This document shows positions 22,983-36,093 of a DNA stretch of 64,000 bases, piece after piece. Within the stretch, counting starts at the first letter, position 1, and every line of letters starts with the position of its first letter. The notes beneath the pieces are model-generated. The model saw only the letters and a program-made list of their open reading frames with translations, was not told the DNA's origin and ran no database searches. Made by a program: the position numbers and the translations under genes. Source of the stretch: Hevea brasiliensis (lineage: Eukaryota; Streptophyta; Magnoliopsida; Malpighiales; Euphorbiaceae); contig NC_079510.1 of assembly GCF_030052815.1 (NCBI RefSeq), forward strand, positions 9,371,375-9,435,374. The letters run 5' to 3'.

Positions 22983-25954
22983 TGTAACACCCCCGTTTGC
23001 ATAGCCAGGTAGATTTCACTGTTCCGGTGACCGGTGTCGGTCCGGACAACTAAGGAGATTAGAGCCACACTTAAGACAACTTGAGAAGCCATAAACACAA
23101 ATAATTAGTAATGTTTAATTAGTTAACTATAAATAAGAAAAACAGAACATAAGAAGTTAAACGAGCCGAGAGTCACAGCGATGAGTGACCTCCTCGGGAA
23201 CGACTGCGAAGTCATCTTAAACTCAAATTTCGAACCGTAAAAAGTGATGCTATGGTCCTTAAGACCCTTATGGACATAGTGGAAAAGAGAAAATCACGAA
23301 AAGAACTGTTAAGCCAGTCAAATAATTAGGTCAGGGAGCCGGAAGAAATATGAAATTATTTGCAAACCGGGATGAACCGGCGAGGGGCAATTTGGTCAAT
23401 TGACCCCGAGAGCTGACTCCTGACCTAACTGTCAAATAAAATCGAAGAAAAGAAAATTTCGGAGTCGAGAATTAAATTAAAGAACTAATAGAAAAATAGA
23501 AAAAAAAAAGAGAGGAAAATCAAAAAGCAAAAAGGTGATGACATCGTGCATGATATCATGTATGATGCCATAAAAGGAATTAATTAAATATTTATTAAAT
23601 TAAGTTTTTGTGGTCTTCCATAAGCAAAATAGATAAAAGAAAAGAAAAAAAAATTTTTGATTACTTCATTCCCGTCACTCCTTCTCCCTCATTTCTCTCA
23701 TTTCCCTTTCCACCATTAACACCCATCTCAAGCTTTCAAAAGCTTGATTTTATTTTATAAACTCCCTAACTCCTTTAAGTAAGTCTTGTTCTTGGACTTT
23801 GACAAGCATCTTGACAACAAAAAGAGGAGGAAAGAAAGAAGATTTGAAGAGGGAGAAATTCAACAAAAGAGGTTAGTGGTTAGTTTTTAATATTATGTTT
23901 AAATTCCTAATTAAGTAGTTGAATTACACTAGAAATTGTGGAAAAATGAAATGAAATAAATTGTTGAAGGACCAAACCTAAATTTTAGTCAACTAGGGTT
24001 TGAGGATGTGTATGCATGAACTTGGTGAATTTAAAGGTATATGTGAGCTTATTGGTGTTGAATGATTGGCATTAAAACCATTAAGTGTGATTAATTACAA
24101 TAATTAAGTGAATTAGGGTTTGGAGGCCTAGGGTTTGAGGCAAATTTTGGAGAAATGCATAAAAGATATCTTTGACCAATTGTGGACTGAAAAATGGTCA
24201 ATAATGACCAAAAGAGATGTGTGGGAATTGTTGGAATGAAAACCAAATTCGTAGGTCCAATGGTCATGCTGCTGGCAGCATGACCAAACCCAATTTGAAG
24301 GACCAAAACATAAATTTTACAAGTCCAATTGATATGCCACAAATTGGGGATGAAAATAGACATAAAAGAGCACAATTTTCATTAAGGAACCATTCCCAAA
24401 AACTGACCAAAACTGGGTGAACAAATTGACCAAAGTGAAATGAGAGTAGGCTGCCACTGCACCAAACTGACCAAATGAACAGAATAGTTCATTTGGTCAT
24501 AACTCGAGCTAGGAAGGTCAAATTGACCTAAACTTTTACCAGCAATTAGATAAGGTATAGATCTAAAACTGTTATGAAGAACACCACCCCAAATTATGCC
24601 ATTAACCCATTCAAATTATTGAGCAAAGTTGAGTTACCAAACCTGCAACTCTGCAGACTATTGAGCAGTAATGTTTGAAGGGTTATAACTCTCTCTACAA
24701 AACTCCGATTTAGGCGATTCTTGAACCGATGGAAACCTAAGATATAGTAGAACATTTCATATGAAGAAATTTAGACGAAATTATGAACTTAACTTAATCA
24801 AATTACTGACCAAAGTTGAATCAAAATCTGCCAGAACCCAAAATCTCAGCATGAACAGTGCACGTAAACAGTAATTTTATTTTCGCCATAACTTGAGCTA
24901 GAAAACTCAGATTGAGATGATCCAAAAATGAGAATACACTTAAGACAATAAGGAACATTTTCTATGAAGGAAGTTTTGTCAAATTCCAATAGTAGATTCA
25001 CCATTGGAATAGTGCAACTTAGAACTCCAAAACTGAAATTTTGCAATTTTGCCAAAATGACCTAAGCTTTGAGAAAACGACCAAAACCAACAAGTTTAAT
25101 GACCAAAATGTGGTATGTGGGTGAAGTTGGAGTTCCCATACATATTAAGCCTTAGAAAGTCAACTATTTGACTTGAATAGTGCAGTGAATAGTAACCCGA
25201 AACACAAAATTTCAAGAACGTCGAAATTAGCACGTTAGAGCTAGGTATAAGTGAAGTTAATTTTATTTTTGGATTTATGTTAAATTATGGTACTGAAACA
25301 CTATAAAATTGTGTGTTTCAGTGGAAAAGAATACCGGGACAGAACCTGAGGAGTCGAGTTAAGGCCAAAAGGCGACTCATTTGAGGTTTATGCACAACAT
25401 CTTCATGCTTTAAAATTCACTGATAAAGTGAACGAAATATGTATTTTACTTGTGATGTGGAATTGTTGAAAGTTTATTTGTGACATTATTTATGATGTTT
25501 TGATTAAACTGTGAAAGTTATTGTGTATATTTGAAAAAGCAATGTTTAGCAAATTGTTAAGATAAGTTTTGAAACCACAGTATCATGACCATATATTTGA
25601 ACACCTCACTAGCACGACTAGTGGGGGTAATTAGTTTCGAATTTTAATTCCTTCTCTGGAGAAGTGTTGAGGTGTGCCAGTAGAAGAGGATGTGAATGGA
25701 TATCCATATATTTGAGCTAGCTAGCCTTGTGATATGATTTCTCTTTAGCCTCTGGCTATTGAGATTCTATTTGTTTCGAATGGCATGATCTAACTGTGGG
25801 TTTTATGAAATGTGTTTTGATACTTTGAAATGAACTTGGTTTGCATTAAAATCTCATAATTCATGTTTTGTGTTTAATGCTCATGTTTAGTCAAATTTTT
25901 GAATAAATGTGATTTTATTTTTGCATAAAGATTATTTTAGTATGTTGTGTACCA

Positions 25955-25972
25955 CTGAGTCCTAGTACTCAG
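25955..25972 (+). other. Conserved LTR stem-loop, 5' LTR of C
   Basis: CTGAGT CCTAGT ACTCAG, preceded by TGTGTACCA. Its end lies 642 bp from the U5 terminus. Confidence 0.7.
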
Positions 25973-26176
25973 CGATAGCTTCTATCATTGTCGCGCAGAT
26001 ACAGAGACTAGAAGAGCAAAGAAACCGAGTCACGAGGTGTGAGGAGCTATCATCTTGAAGTCTTGGGTATAATTTATACCACAGTAAATATTTATTTTGA
26101 TGTATGTATTGCATATAAAGGTATGGACATGTAAATGGGTCTTGAGCAGCTTGTACAAAATTTGTATGAAGTTTGT

Positions 26177-26182
26177 AATAAA
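26177..26182 (+). terminator. Candidate polyadenylation signal in the C LTR
   Basis: AATAAA in GTTTGTAATAAAATTTAG, about 200 bp downstream of the stem-loop. B and A carry the same hexamer at the matching place on the minus strand. Signal use is not shown by sequence. Confidence 0.35.
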
Positions 26183-26622
26183 ATTTAGTTTGTATTTCTT
26201 TTGATGTGAATTTTGTAAGGATGTATATAAATTGTTTTGTCTCAAATGAAATGATTGTGGAATTGTTGAAATTGATAGAGTTTGATTGTGAAATTGAAGT
26301 TGTGGTTGAGAAAATTTTTTAGAAGTGCTTTTTACAGGTATTTGAAGAACGGTTTTCTCAAAATACAGAGGAAACTCTGTCAAAATTTTTATAAAATTTA
26401 CGAAAAAATAAAATGGGCCAAAATTTCCAACTAGCTTTTTACTTAAGTACATGTTTTAAATACTTATTAGAAATGCTCACCACTTACCAAAAGTAAGAAA
26501 TTGTTTTAAAATCCCTTGTAGGGTGCTTAATGAGTTATCGGTAGATGAAGTTCGGTAGTTCATTAAGTATTCTACGGGATCATGTTATGCCTTACAGAGG
26601 GGTAAGGTGTGACATGTTTTAG

Positions 26623-26634
26623 TGGTATCAGAGC
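26623..26634 (+). other. Primer binding site of element C (initiator tRNA-Met)
   Basis: TGGTATCAGAGC, eight bases after the LTR edge; identical to the site in B. Confidence 0.92.
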
Positions 26635-26802
26635 AAATTTTTGAAGTATGTTTTAACTTGTGAATTTGTATTTTTCCTTGTTAAGTACAACTGCTCAATG
26701 TCCATAATTGTTACATACAGTGCATTACATCATGAATATGAACTAATGGGGGGAAATCTCCATCTATTATTTGTTCAGGAGATACCCTAACTTCAGATTG
26801 AA

Positions 26803-28020
26803 ATGGAGGAAGGGGATCGCTCAGTTGAGCAGTCTGTTGAAGCTGAGGCACAAGGGGAAGCCCCAGCTTTACCGAATGTTAGTGGGTCAGCAACACCAGC
26901 CCCACAAATGCCGCAGATTCCTCTGACACTGCATGCCAGATGGTCGCGATGTTTCAACAAATGGTTGGGGGTATGCCTGTTCAAGCTCCACCCCAACCAC
27001 CTGTGGCACAACCACTGCCTCTAGCCAGACAATATGATAAACTACTGAAGTATGGGGCTGCAGAATTTAAGGGTACAGTGGACCCTTTAGAGGCAGAGCA
27101 ATGGCTTGAAAGAATGGACAGAGTGTTTAAGAAACTGCACTGCCAAGATGAGCTGAAGTTTGAGTATTCCGTGTCTCTACTGCAAGGGGATGCCTATGAT
27201 TGGTGGAAGACCATCCCCCACAGCTTGGTTGAACCACCAGTGCTGACCTGGGAGGACTTCATCAGAGAGTTTAGACAGAAATACATCCCAGATGCATATG
27301 TTGATCAGAAACTACAAGAATTTTTAAGCTTAAAACAAGGAAATCGATCAGTGGCAGAGTATGAGAGGGAGTTCTCCCGCCTGAGTCACTATGCGGGAAG
27401 CCTCCTTACTACCAGCAAGGCAAGATGCAAGAGATTTGAGACGGGTTTGAAGCCCAGCATAAGGATGCAAGTTGTGGGATTTTGACAGCAACTTCTCAGA
27501 GCTTATGTCGCAAGCACTTGAATGGGAGAGAATTGAATTAGAAGCAACCCCAAGGAAAGAAAATTCAGAAAAAGCTGAGAAATCAGAAAAATACAAGGGG
27601 GAAAAATCAGTTGAACAAAGTTCAGGTGCTACCTCTGGAAAGAGAAAGAAGTTTAGTGGACCCAGCAGGGGTCGAGGTGGAAGATTCAGTAGGGGCCGAT
27701 TCTCCGGACAGAGACCCCCTAGGTCTGGTCAGCAGTCAAGCAGGGGTTCATATTCTGCCCGCCCCTGTGAGACTTGTGGCAAGATTCATGGGGGGGAGTG
27801 TTACTGGGCCACTGGAGCCTGCTTTAACTGCAGAGGCAAGGGCCATATAGCTAAAGACTGTACTAGTGCTTCGAGATATAGTCCAGCTTCTACTACTGCC
27901 GCGGGATCTATTCAGAGTCCTGCTCTCAGAGGTTCACACTGGCCAGCGGTAGAGGCACTACTGTGCAATCGAGGCACGCTTGGTCGGGCCAGACAAGGAA
28001 GTGCTTCAACCAGAATCTAC
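26803..28020 (+). pseudogene. Element C gag
   Basis: Gag begins at ATG 26803 (MEEGDRSVEQS), matching B. A frame change near 26920-26940 moves the capsid core into the frame 26940-27485 (YDKLLKYGAAEFKG, EQWLERMDRVFKKL, YDWWKTIPHSL, REFRQKYIPDAYVDQ). A second change at about 27480 moves the C-terminal part into the frame opening at 27472. That part has a Lys/Glu-rich then Arg/Gly-rich basic region and the CCHC knuckle at residues 117-130 of the 27472 frame (C117, C120, H125, C130), preceded by [12 protein letters not shown]. Gag and protease share one frame downstream, as in a single gag-pol polyprotein. Confidence 0.88.
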
Positions 28021-28995
28021 ACAATGAGACAGCGAGAAGAGGCTGAGACTTCTGATGTGGTAGCTGGTACATTCTCTTTCTCTGATCAAGAAGTATTTGT
28101 ATTGTTTGATCCGGGTTCAACCCATTCATATGTTAGTGCTAGCATAGTTAGTTCACTTGCTGTTCCATGTGTGCAAATGGGTTTTGAAGTGCTAGTAACT
28201 AGTCCATTAGGACAAGAGGTCCGGGTCAACAGAATTTATAGAGACTGTCCTTTGGTGATCCAAGGACATATTTTCCCGTCAGACTTGATTGAAATGCCCT
28301 TCAGAGAGTATGATATCATCTTGGGCATAGATTGGTTAGCCAGGCATCATGCCATGATTGACTGTAGACTGAAGACAGTCACTTTTGGTCTCCCTTTATA
28401 CGGTGATGTGGCAATACACGGGGAGAGGCATTTACTGCCATCAAACATCATTTCGGCTGCACTAGCTAGAAAAATGATCAGAAAGGGGTGTGAAGCATAC
28501 TTGGCACATGTGATAGACACCCAAGTGGGGAGTCCAGCACTGAGGGACACCCCTACTGTATGTGATTTTCCGGATGTGTTTCCTGATGAATTGCCAGGAT
28601 TACCTCCAGAAAGAGATGTGCAGTTTGAAATTGATATTATGCCTGGTGTGGACCCAATTTCCATAACGCCATATAGAATGGCACCTGCAGAATTAAAAGA
28701 GTTGAAAGTACAATTGCAAGAATTGCTTGACAAGGGCTTTATCCGCCCGAGTGTGTCACCTTGGGGAGCGCCAGTATTGTTTGTAAAGAAGAAAGATGGC
28801 ACTCTCCGGTTATGCATTGACTATCGGCAGTTGAATAAGGTGACAATAAAGAACAGATATCCATTGCCCCGTATTGATGACTTGTTTGATCAGTTGAGGG
28901 GTGCAGCTGTGTTCTCCAAAATTGACCTGAGATCAGGTTATTATCAGCTGAAAGTACAAGAGCAGAGTATTCCTAAAACTGCCTTCAGAACCTGA
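28021..28995 (+). pseudogene. Element C protease and N-terminal RT
   Basis: In the frame opened at 27472 (507 residues), the retropepsin-like domain follows gag: [20 protein letters not shown] with the active-site Asp at residue 213, then [19 protein letters not shown]. The RT opens with [24 protein letters not shown], then [28 protein letters not shown] and [11 protein letters not shown] (first metal-binding Asp). The frame ends at TGA 28993-28995 where the family has Arg (RTRYGHYEF), a CGA-to-TGA change. This is the least damaged gag-protease-RT stretch of the window and the best guide to the broken copy in B. Confidence 0.9.
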
Positions 28996-29019
28996 TATAG
29001 CCATTATGAATTCCTAGTC

Positions 29020-29940
29020 ATGCCATTCGGGTTAACTAATGCTCCGGCTGCTTTTATGGATCTGATGAACACTATCTTCAGACCATACCTCGACCAGTTT
29101 GTTGTGGTATTTATAGATGATATATTGGTCTATTCGAGGAATGCAGAAGAGCATGATAGACATCTGCGGATAGTACTACAGACTTTGAGAGAGAAACAGC
29201 TATATGCTAAATTGTCGAAGTGTGAATTTTGGCTGAAGGAGATATCCTTTTTGGGGCATGTAGTATCAGAAGAGGGCATTAAGGTAGATCCAAGTAAGAT
29301 TGAAGCTGTCCTTAATTGGAGGCCACCCAGAAATGTCACAGAGATTCGCAGCTTAGGTTTAGCTGGATACTACCGTAGATTTGTGAAGGGATTCTCCATG
29401 TTGGCATCTCCATTAACCAAGCTGCTTAGAAAGGATGTGAAATTTCAGTGGACGGACAAATGCCAGCAAAGTTTTGATGAATTGAAAAGATGTTTGACAG
29501 AGGCTCCAGTCCTGACTTTACCCACACCGGGTAAAGAATATACAGTTTACAGCGATGCTTCTCACAACGGGTTAGGTTGTGTGTTGATGCAAGATCGAAA
29601 TTTCATTGCCTATGCATCATGCCAGCTAAAACCGCATGAGAGGAATTATCCGACACATGATTTGGAGCTTGCAGCTATCGTGTTTGTTCTTAAGATCTGG
29701 AGACACTATTTATATGGGGAAAAGTGTTACATCTATACAGATCATAAGAGTTTGAAGTATTTGGGCACCCAGAAAGAGCTGAATTTGAGACAGAAGAGAT
29801 GGTTAGAGTTGATAAAAGACTATGATTGTCTGATAGACTATCAGCCAGGGAAAGCTAATGTTGTGGCTGACGCCCTAAGTCACAAGACTATGGCAAGTCT
29901 ACGGGTTACTCCTTTATCTTTGGTACATGAGTTAAGATAA
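29020..29940 (+). pseudogene. Element C RT palm/thumb and RNase H
   Basis: Continues RT after the stop with [17 protein letters not shown] and the metal motif [12 protein letters not shown] three-base loss at about 29352 changes [11 protein letters not shown] to [10 protein letters not shown]. RNase H shows [22 protein letters not shown] and [12 protein letters not shown], followed by [12 protein letters not shown]. The frame ends at TAA 29938-29940 (Ser codon in B). Strong similarity to residues 1-296 of the long frame in B. Confidence 0.9.
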
Positions 29941-31194
29941 TTGCATGCCAGCTTAGAGATTAATGATGATGGGCAGACAGCAGTTGCATGGCATGTACAG
30001 CCAGTGTTGATTGATCAGATTAGAATGGCTGCTCAGAATGATCAATGTATCGGTTGATGGAAGAAGTCAGCAGGCAAGAAACCGTAATTTTCAATCGAGA
30101 TGATACCATCTGCTACACTGTGGCGTAATATTTGTTCCCAATATTGTTGAATTGAGGAAGATCATTTTGAAGGAAGCACATGAGTCTCCTTTTGCCATGC
30201 ACCCTGGTGGCACAAAAATGTATAGGGGGCTAAGGGAGCATTACTGGTGGATGGGTATGAAACGAGATGTGGCAGAGTTTGTATCCAAATGCCTAACTTG
30301 TCAACAAGTAAAGGCAGAGCATCAAGTACCCACTGGGTTGTTACATCCACTGCCAGTGCCCGAATGGAAATGGGAAAGAATAATGATGGATTTTGTGATA
30401 GGACTTCCGAGGACACAGAAGAGTCATGATGCAGTATCGGTCATTGTTGACAGACTAACTAAGTCTGCTCATTTTCTGCCAGTCCGGATGGATTATAGTT
30501 TGGAAAGATTGGCCAAGGTATACATCGATGAGATTGTGAGACTGCATGGAGTGCCAGTATCCATCGTGTCAGACAGAGATCCTAGGTTCACTTCTAGATT
30601 CAGGGTAGTCTTCAGAGAGCCCTAGGAACTAGATTGAACTTCAAGATCGCATTCCACCCACGCATGCATGGCCACTCTGAGAGGGTAATTCAGATCTTGG
30701 AGGACATGCTACGGGCTTGTGTGATTGAGTTTGAGGGCAGTTGGGATACACACTTGCCTTTGATTGAGTTTGCTTACAACAACAGCTACCAATCAAGCAT
30801 TGGAATGCCTCCATATGAAGCTTTGTATGGCAAAAAATGTAGAACCCCGTTGTGTTGGGATGACGTGGGTGAAAGAAAGATGATTGGACCCGAAATCGTT
30901 CAGCAAACTGAAGAGAAAATCAGGGTGATTAGAGGTCGACTTAAGACTGCATCAGACCGTCAGAAGTCCTACATTGATTTGAAAAGAAGGGATATTCAGT
31001 ATGCAGTGGGTGAGAAAGTTTTTCTCAAGGTTTCTCCTTGGAAGAGAATTATGAGATTTGGCAGAAAGGGGAAACTGAGTCCTCATTTCATTGGGCCATA
31101 TGAGGTTCTAGAAAGAGTGGGTCCTTTGGCATATCGGTTGGCACTACCTCCAGAGTTGGAAAGATACATAATGTCTTCCATGTGTCTATGTTGA
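29941..31194 (+). pseudogene. Element C integrase (zinc finger, core, C-terminal domain), frameshifted
   Basis: After a scrambled stretch at about 30040-30140 with several single-base losses, the frame 30152-30625 carries the HHCC finger ([16 protein letters not shown]) and core Asp residues in MMDFVIGLP and [10 protein letters not shown]. Losses near 30600-30660 separate this from the frame 30634-31194, which keeps the catalytic Glu in [14 protein letters not shown] and continues with [19 protein letters not shown] and the GPF/Y-type module [30 protein letters not shown] one-base loss at about 31160 then shifts the frame before the chromodomain. Confidence 0.87.
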
Positions 31195-31430
31195 GGAGGT
31201 ACCGATCAGACCCATCTCATGTATTACCAGTAGAGGAAATTGAAGTGAATCCAGACTCACATATGAAGAAGAACCCATAGAGATTCTGGCTTATGAGGTG
31301 AAGCAGCTACGGAACAAGCAGATACCATTGGTAAAAGTGCTGTGGAACCATCATTCGGGCCAGGAGGCTACTTGGGAACGAGAAGAGGACATGAGGAGAC
31401 AGCACCCACAGCTATTCAAAGATTAGTACC
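31195..31430 (+). pseudogene. Element C chromodomain remnant
   Basis: Translation in changing frames gives SDPSHVLPVEEIEVNPD, then after a one-base loss at about 31253 EEEPIEILAYEVKQLRNKQIPLVKVLWNHHSGQEATWEREEDMRRQHPQLF. It keeps the chromodomain pattern of B and lies just before the polypurine tract. Confidence 0.75.
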
Positions 31431-31456
31431 AGGTAAAATTTCGGGACGAAATTTAT

Positions 31457-31472
31457 TTAAGGGGGGGAGAAT
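31457..31472 (+). other. Polypurine tract of element C
   Basis: TTAAGGGGGGGAGAAT directly upstream of the 3' LTR start at 31473. Confidence 0.85.
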
Positions 31473-34400
31473 TGTAACACCCCTGTTTGCATAGCCTGGT
31501 AGATTTCACTGTTCCGGTGACCGTTGTCGGTCCGGACAATTAAGGAGATTAGAGCCACACTTAAGATAACTTGAGAAGCCATAAACACAAATAATTAGTA
31601 ATGTTTAATTAGTTAACTATAAATAAGAAAAACAGAACATAAGAAGTTAAACGAGCCGAGAGCCACAGAGATGAGTGACCTCCTCGGAAACGACTGCGAA
31701 GTCGTCTTAAACTCAAATTTCGAACCTTAAAAAGTGACGTTGCGGTCCTTAAGACCCTTATGGACACAGTGGAAAAGAGAAAATCATGAAAAAGAACTGT
31801 TAAGCCAGTCAAATAATTAGGTCAGGGAGCTGGAAGAAATATGGAATTATTTGCAAACCGAGATGAACCAGCGAGGGGCAATTTGATCAATTGACCCCGA
31901 GAGCTGACTCCTGACCTAACTGTCAAATAAAATCAAAGAAAAGAAAATTTGGGAGTTGAGAATTAAATTAAAGAACTAATAGAAAAATAGAAAAAAAAAG
32001 AGAGAGAGGAAAATCAAAAAGTAAAAAGGTGATGACATCATGCATGACATCATGAATGATGCCATAAAAGGAATTAATTAAATATTTATTAAATTAAGTT
32101 TTTGTGGTCTTCCATAAGCAAAATAGATAAAAGAAAAGAAAAAAAAAATTTTTGATTACTTCATTCCCGTCACTCCTTCTCCCTCATTTCTCTCATTTCC
32201 CTTTCCACCATTAACACCCATCTCAAGCTTTCAAAAGCTTAATTTTATTTTATAAACTCCCTAACTCCTTTAAGTAAGTCTTGTTCTTGGACTTTGACAA
32301 GCATCTTGACAACAAAAAGAGGAGGAAAGAAAGAAGATTTGAAGAGGGAGAAATTCAACAAAAGAGGTTAGTGGTTAGTTTTTAATATTATGTTTAAATT
32401 CATAATTAAGTAGTTGAATTACACTAGAAATTGTGGAAAAATGAAATGAAATAAATTGTTGAAGGACCAAACCTAAATTTTAGTCAACTAGGGTTTGAGG
32501 ATGTGTATGCATGAACTTGGTGAATTTAAAGGTGTATGTGAGCTTATTGGTGTTGAATGATTAGCATTAAAACCATTAAGTGTGATTAATTACAATAATT
32601 AAGTGAATTAGGGTTTGGAGGCCTAGGGTTTGAGGCAAATTTTGGAGAAATGCATAAATGATATCTTTGACCAATTGTGGACTGAAAAATGGTCAATAAT
32701 GAGCAAAAGAGATGCGTGGGAATTGTTGGAATGAAAACCAAATCCGTAGGTCCAATGGTCATGCTGCTGGCAGCATGACCAAACCCACTTTGAAGGACCA
32801 AAACTCAAATTTTACAAGTCCAATTGATATGCCACAAATTGGGGATGAAAATAGACATAAAAGAGCACAATTTTCACTAAGGAACCATGCCCAAAAACTG
32901 ACCAAAACTGGGTGAACAAATTGACCAAAGTGAAATGAGAGAGCAGGCCACATCGCAAACTGACCAAATGAACAGTAACTGTTCATTTGGTCATAACCCG
33001 AGCTAGGAAGGTCAAATTGACATGAACTTTTACCAGCAATTAGATAAGGTATAGATCTAAAACTTTTATGAAGAACACCACCCCAAATTATGCCATGAAC
33101 CCATTCAAATTATTGAGCAAAGTTGAGTTACCAAACCTGCAACTCTGCAGAATTTCTATTGAGCAGTAATGTTTGAAGGGTTATAACTCTCTCTACAAAA
33201 CTCCGATTTAGGCGATTCTTGAACCGATGGAAACCTAACACATAGTAGAACATTTCATATGAAGAAATTTAGATCAAATTATGAACTTAACTTAATCAAA
33301 TTACTGACCAAAGTTGGATCAAAATCTGCCAGAACCCAAAATCTCAGCATGAACAGTGCACGTCAACAGTAATTTTATTTTGGCCATAACTTGAGCTACA
33401 AAACTCCAATCTAGGTGATCCAAAAATGAGAATACACTTAAGACAATAAGAAACATTTTCTATGAAGGAAGTTTTGTCAAATTCCAACAGTAGATTGACC
33501 AATGGAATAGTGCAACTTAGAACTCCAAAACCGAAAATTTGTTTTTTTGCCAAAATGACCTAAGCTTTGAGAAAACGACCAAAACCAACAAGTTTAATGA
33601 CCAAAATGTGGTATGTGGGTGAAGTTGGAGTTCCCATACCTATTAAGCCTTAGAAAGTCAACTATTTGACTTGAATAGTGCAGTGAATAGTAACCCGAAA
33701 CACAAAATTTCAAGAACGTCAAAATTAGCACGTTAGAGCTAGGTATAAGTGAAGTTAAATTTATTTTTGGATTTATGTTAAATTATGGTACTGAAACACT
33801 ATAAAATTGTGTGTTTCAGTGGAGAAGAATACCAGGACAAAACCCGAGGAGTCAAGTTAAAGCCAAAAGGAGACTCATTTGAGGTTTGTGCACAACATCT
33901 TCATGCTTTAAAATTCATTGATAAAGTGAACGAAATATGTATTTTACTTGTGATTTGGAATTGTTGAAAGTTTATTTGTGACATTATTTATGATGTTTTG
34001 ATTAAACTGTGAAAGTTATTGTGTATATTTGAAATAGCAATGTTTAGCAAATTGTTAAGATAAGTTTTGAAACCACAGTGTCATGACCATATATTTGAAC
34101 ACCTCACTAGCACGACTAGTGGGGGTAATTAGTTTCGAATTTTGATTCCTTCTCTGGAGAAGTGTTGAGGTGTGCCAGTAGAAGAGGATGTGAATGGATA
34201 TCCATATATTTGAGCTAGCTAGCCTTGTGATATGATTTCTCTTTAGCCTCTGGCTATTGAGATTCTATTTGTTTCGAATGGCATGATCTAACTGTGGGTT
34301 TTATGAAATGTGTTTTGATACTTTGAAATGAACTTGGTTTGCATTAAAATCTCATAATTCATGTTTTGTGTTTAATGCTCATGTTTAGTCAAATTTTTGA

Positions 34401-35071
34401 ATAAATGTGATTTTATTTTTGCATAAAGATTATTTTAGTATGTTGTGTACCACTGAGTCCTAGTACTCAGCGATAGCTTCTATTGCTGTCGCAGATACAG
34501 AGACTAGAAGAGCAGCAGACTGAGCTGCTGAGGTGTGAGGAGCTATCATCTTGAAGTCTTCGGGTATAATTTATACCCTGCCTGTAAATATTTATTTTGA
34601 TGTATGTATTGCATATAAAGGTATGGACATGTAAATGGGTCTTGAGCAGCTTGTACAAAATTTGTATGAAGTTTGTAATAAAATTTAGTTTGTATTTCTT
34701 TTGATGTGAATTTTGTAAGGATGTATATAAATTGTTTTGTCTCAAATGAAATGATTGTGGAATTGTTGAAATTGATAGAGTTTGACTGTGAAATTGAAGT
34801 TGTGGTTGAGAAAATTTTTTAGAAGTGCTTTTTACAAGTATTTGAAGAACGGTTTTCTCAAAATACAGAGGAAACTCTGTCAAAATTTTTATAAAATTTA
34901 CGAAAAAATAAAATGGGCCAAAATTTCCAACTAGCTTTTTACTTAAGTACATGTTTTAAATACTTATTAGAAATGCTCACCACTTACGAAAAAATCGGTA
35001 GATGAAGTTCGGTAGTTTATTAAGTATTCTACGGGATCATGTTATGCCTTACAGAGGGGTAAGGTGTGACA
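31473..35071 (+). repeat. 3' LTR of element C
   Basis: 3599 bp, nearly identical to 22983-26614. About 50 bp present in the left copy (around 26490-26540) are missing at about 34988. The stem-loop is at 34453-34470. Confidence 0.92.
34453..34470 (+). other. Conserved LTR stem-loop, 3' LTR of C
   Basis: Same 18 bases as 25955-25972. The distance to the U5 edge is shorter here because of the downstream deletion. Confidence 0.7.
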
Positions 35072-35076
35072 TTGAA
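35072..35076. repeat. Right target-site duplication of element C (TTGAA)
   Basis: Second copy of TTGAA; copia D resumes. Confidence 0.93.
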
Positions 35077-36093
35077 GCTATGAAATCTGAAATTGATTCC
35101 ATGTATAAGAATCATGTTTGGGACCTTGTTGACCAACCTAAAGGTATTGTACCTATAAGGAATAAATGGATTTTCAAGAAGAAAATTGGTTCTGATTAAA
35201 AGGTAGAGACCTATAAAGCAAGGCTAGTAGCGAAAGGGTTTCGCCAAAGGCAAGGAATCGATTATGAGGAGACTTTCTCACCTGTTACCATGCTTAAATC
35301 AATTAGGATTCTATTAGCAATAGCTGCATACTATGATTATGAGATTTGGCAGATGGATGTCAAAACAGCTTTTTTCAATGGATACATTGATGAAAACATT
35401 TTCATGGAACAACCTAGGGTTTTGAATCCCAAGATAGTTCCAAGGTGTGCAAGCTAAAATGATCCATTTATGGGTTAAAACAAGCTTCGAGGAGTTGGAA
35501 CATCCGTTTTGATGAAGCCATTAAGTCATTTGGTTTTATAAAAAATATAGATGAGCCATGTGTATATAAGAAGGTTAGTGATAGTGCTATCACTTTCCTT
35601 GTCTTATATGTGGATGACATACTGTTGATGGGTAATGACACAGGTATGTTGACGACTATAAAGGTATGGTTGTCAAATACATTCTCCATGAAAGACTTAG
35701 GGGAGGCAACCTATATTCTTGGGATTCGCATCTATAGAGATAGAGCGAAAAGAATAATTGGTTTATCCCAAAGTCTATACTTGGAAAAGGTGTTAAAGAG
35801 GTTTAACATGCTTGATTCTAAGAGAGGATTGTTACCAATGAGACATGGTATCCAAATTTCTAAAGAGATGTCTCCAAAGACACCTGAAGAAAGAGATAAA
35901 ATGGCCAGGATTCCATATGCTTCAGCTATTGAAAGTTTGATGTATGCAATGATGTGTACTAGGCCAGATATCGCATATGCTATTAGTTTGACTAGCAGGT
36001 TTCAATCCAGTCCAGGTTTGGAACATTGGATAGCTGTCAAGAATATCTTTAAGTGCTTGAGAAGAACTAAGGATTTATTCTTGATTTATGGAG

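Larger units (their letters stand above)
22983..26614 (+). repeat. 5' LTR of element C
   Basis: 3632 bp, TGTAACACC to GGTGTGACA. U3 begins with a block containing CCGGTGACCGG and GGTCCGGACA. A dyad region (GATGACATC, TGATATCATG) lies at about 23536-23570, 550 bp in. The stem-loop is at 25955-25972 and an AATAAA at 26177-26182. The small frames in this LTR (for example 24217-24420) have a copy in the other LTR and are not regarded as genes. Confidence 0.93.
22983..35071 (+). mobile_element. Element C: Ty3/gypsy chromovirus, plus strand, nested in copia D
   Basis: A 12.1-kb element of the same family group as B but in the opposite orientation. It has LTRs at 22983-26614 and 31473-35071, a TTGAA target duplication, a tRNA-Met primer site, gag, protease, RT, RNase H, integrase and a chromodomain remnant, then a polypurine tract. 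The LTR pair looks nearly identical apart from a roughly 50-bp loss near 34988 in the right copy, so the insertion is fairly recent. The polyprotein is broken by at least four frameshifts and several stops. Confidence 0.93.
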
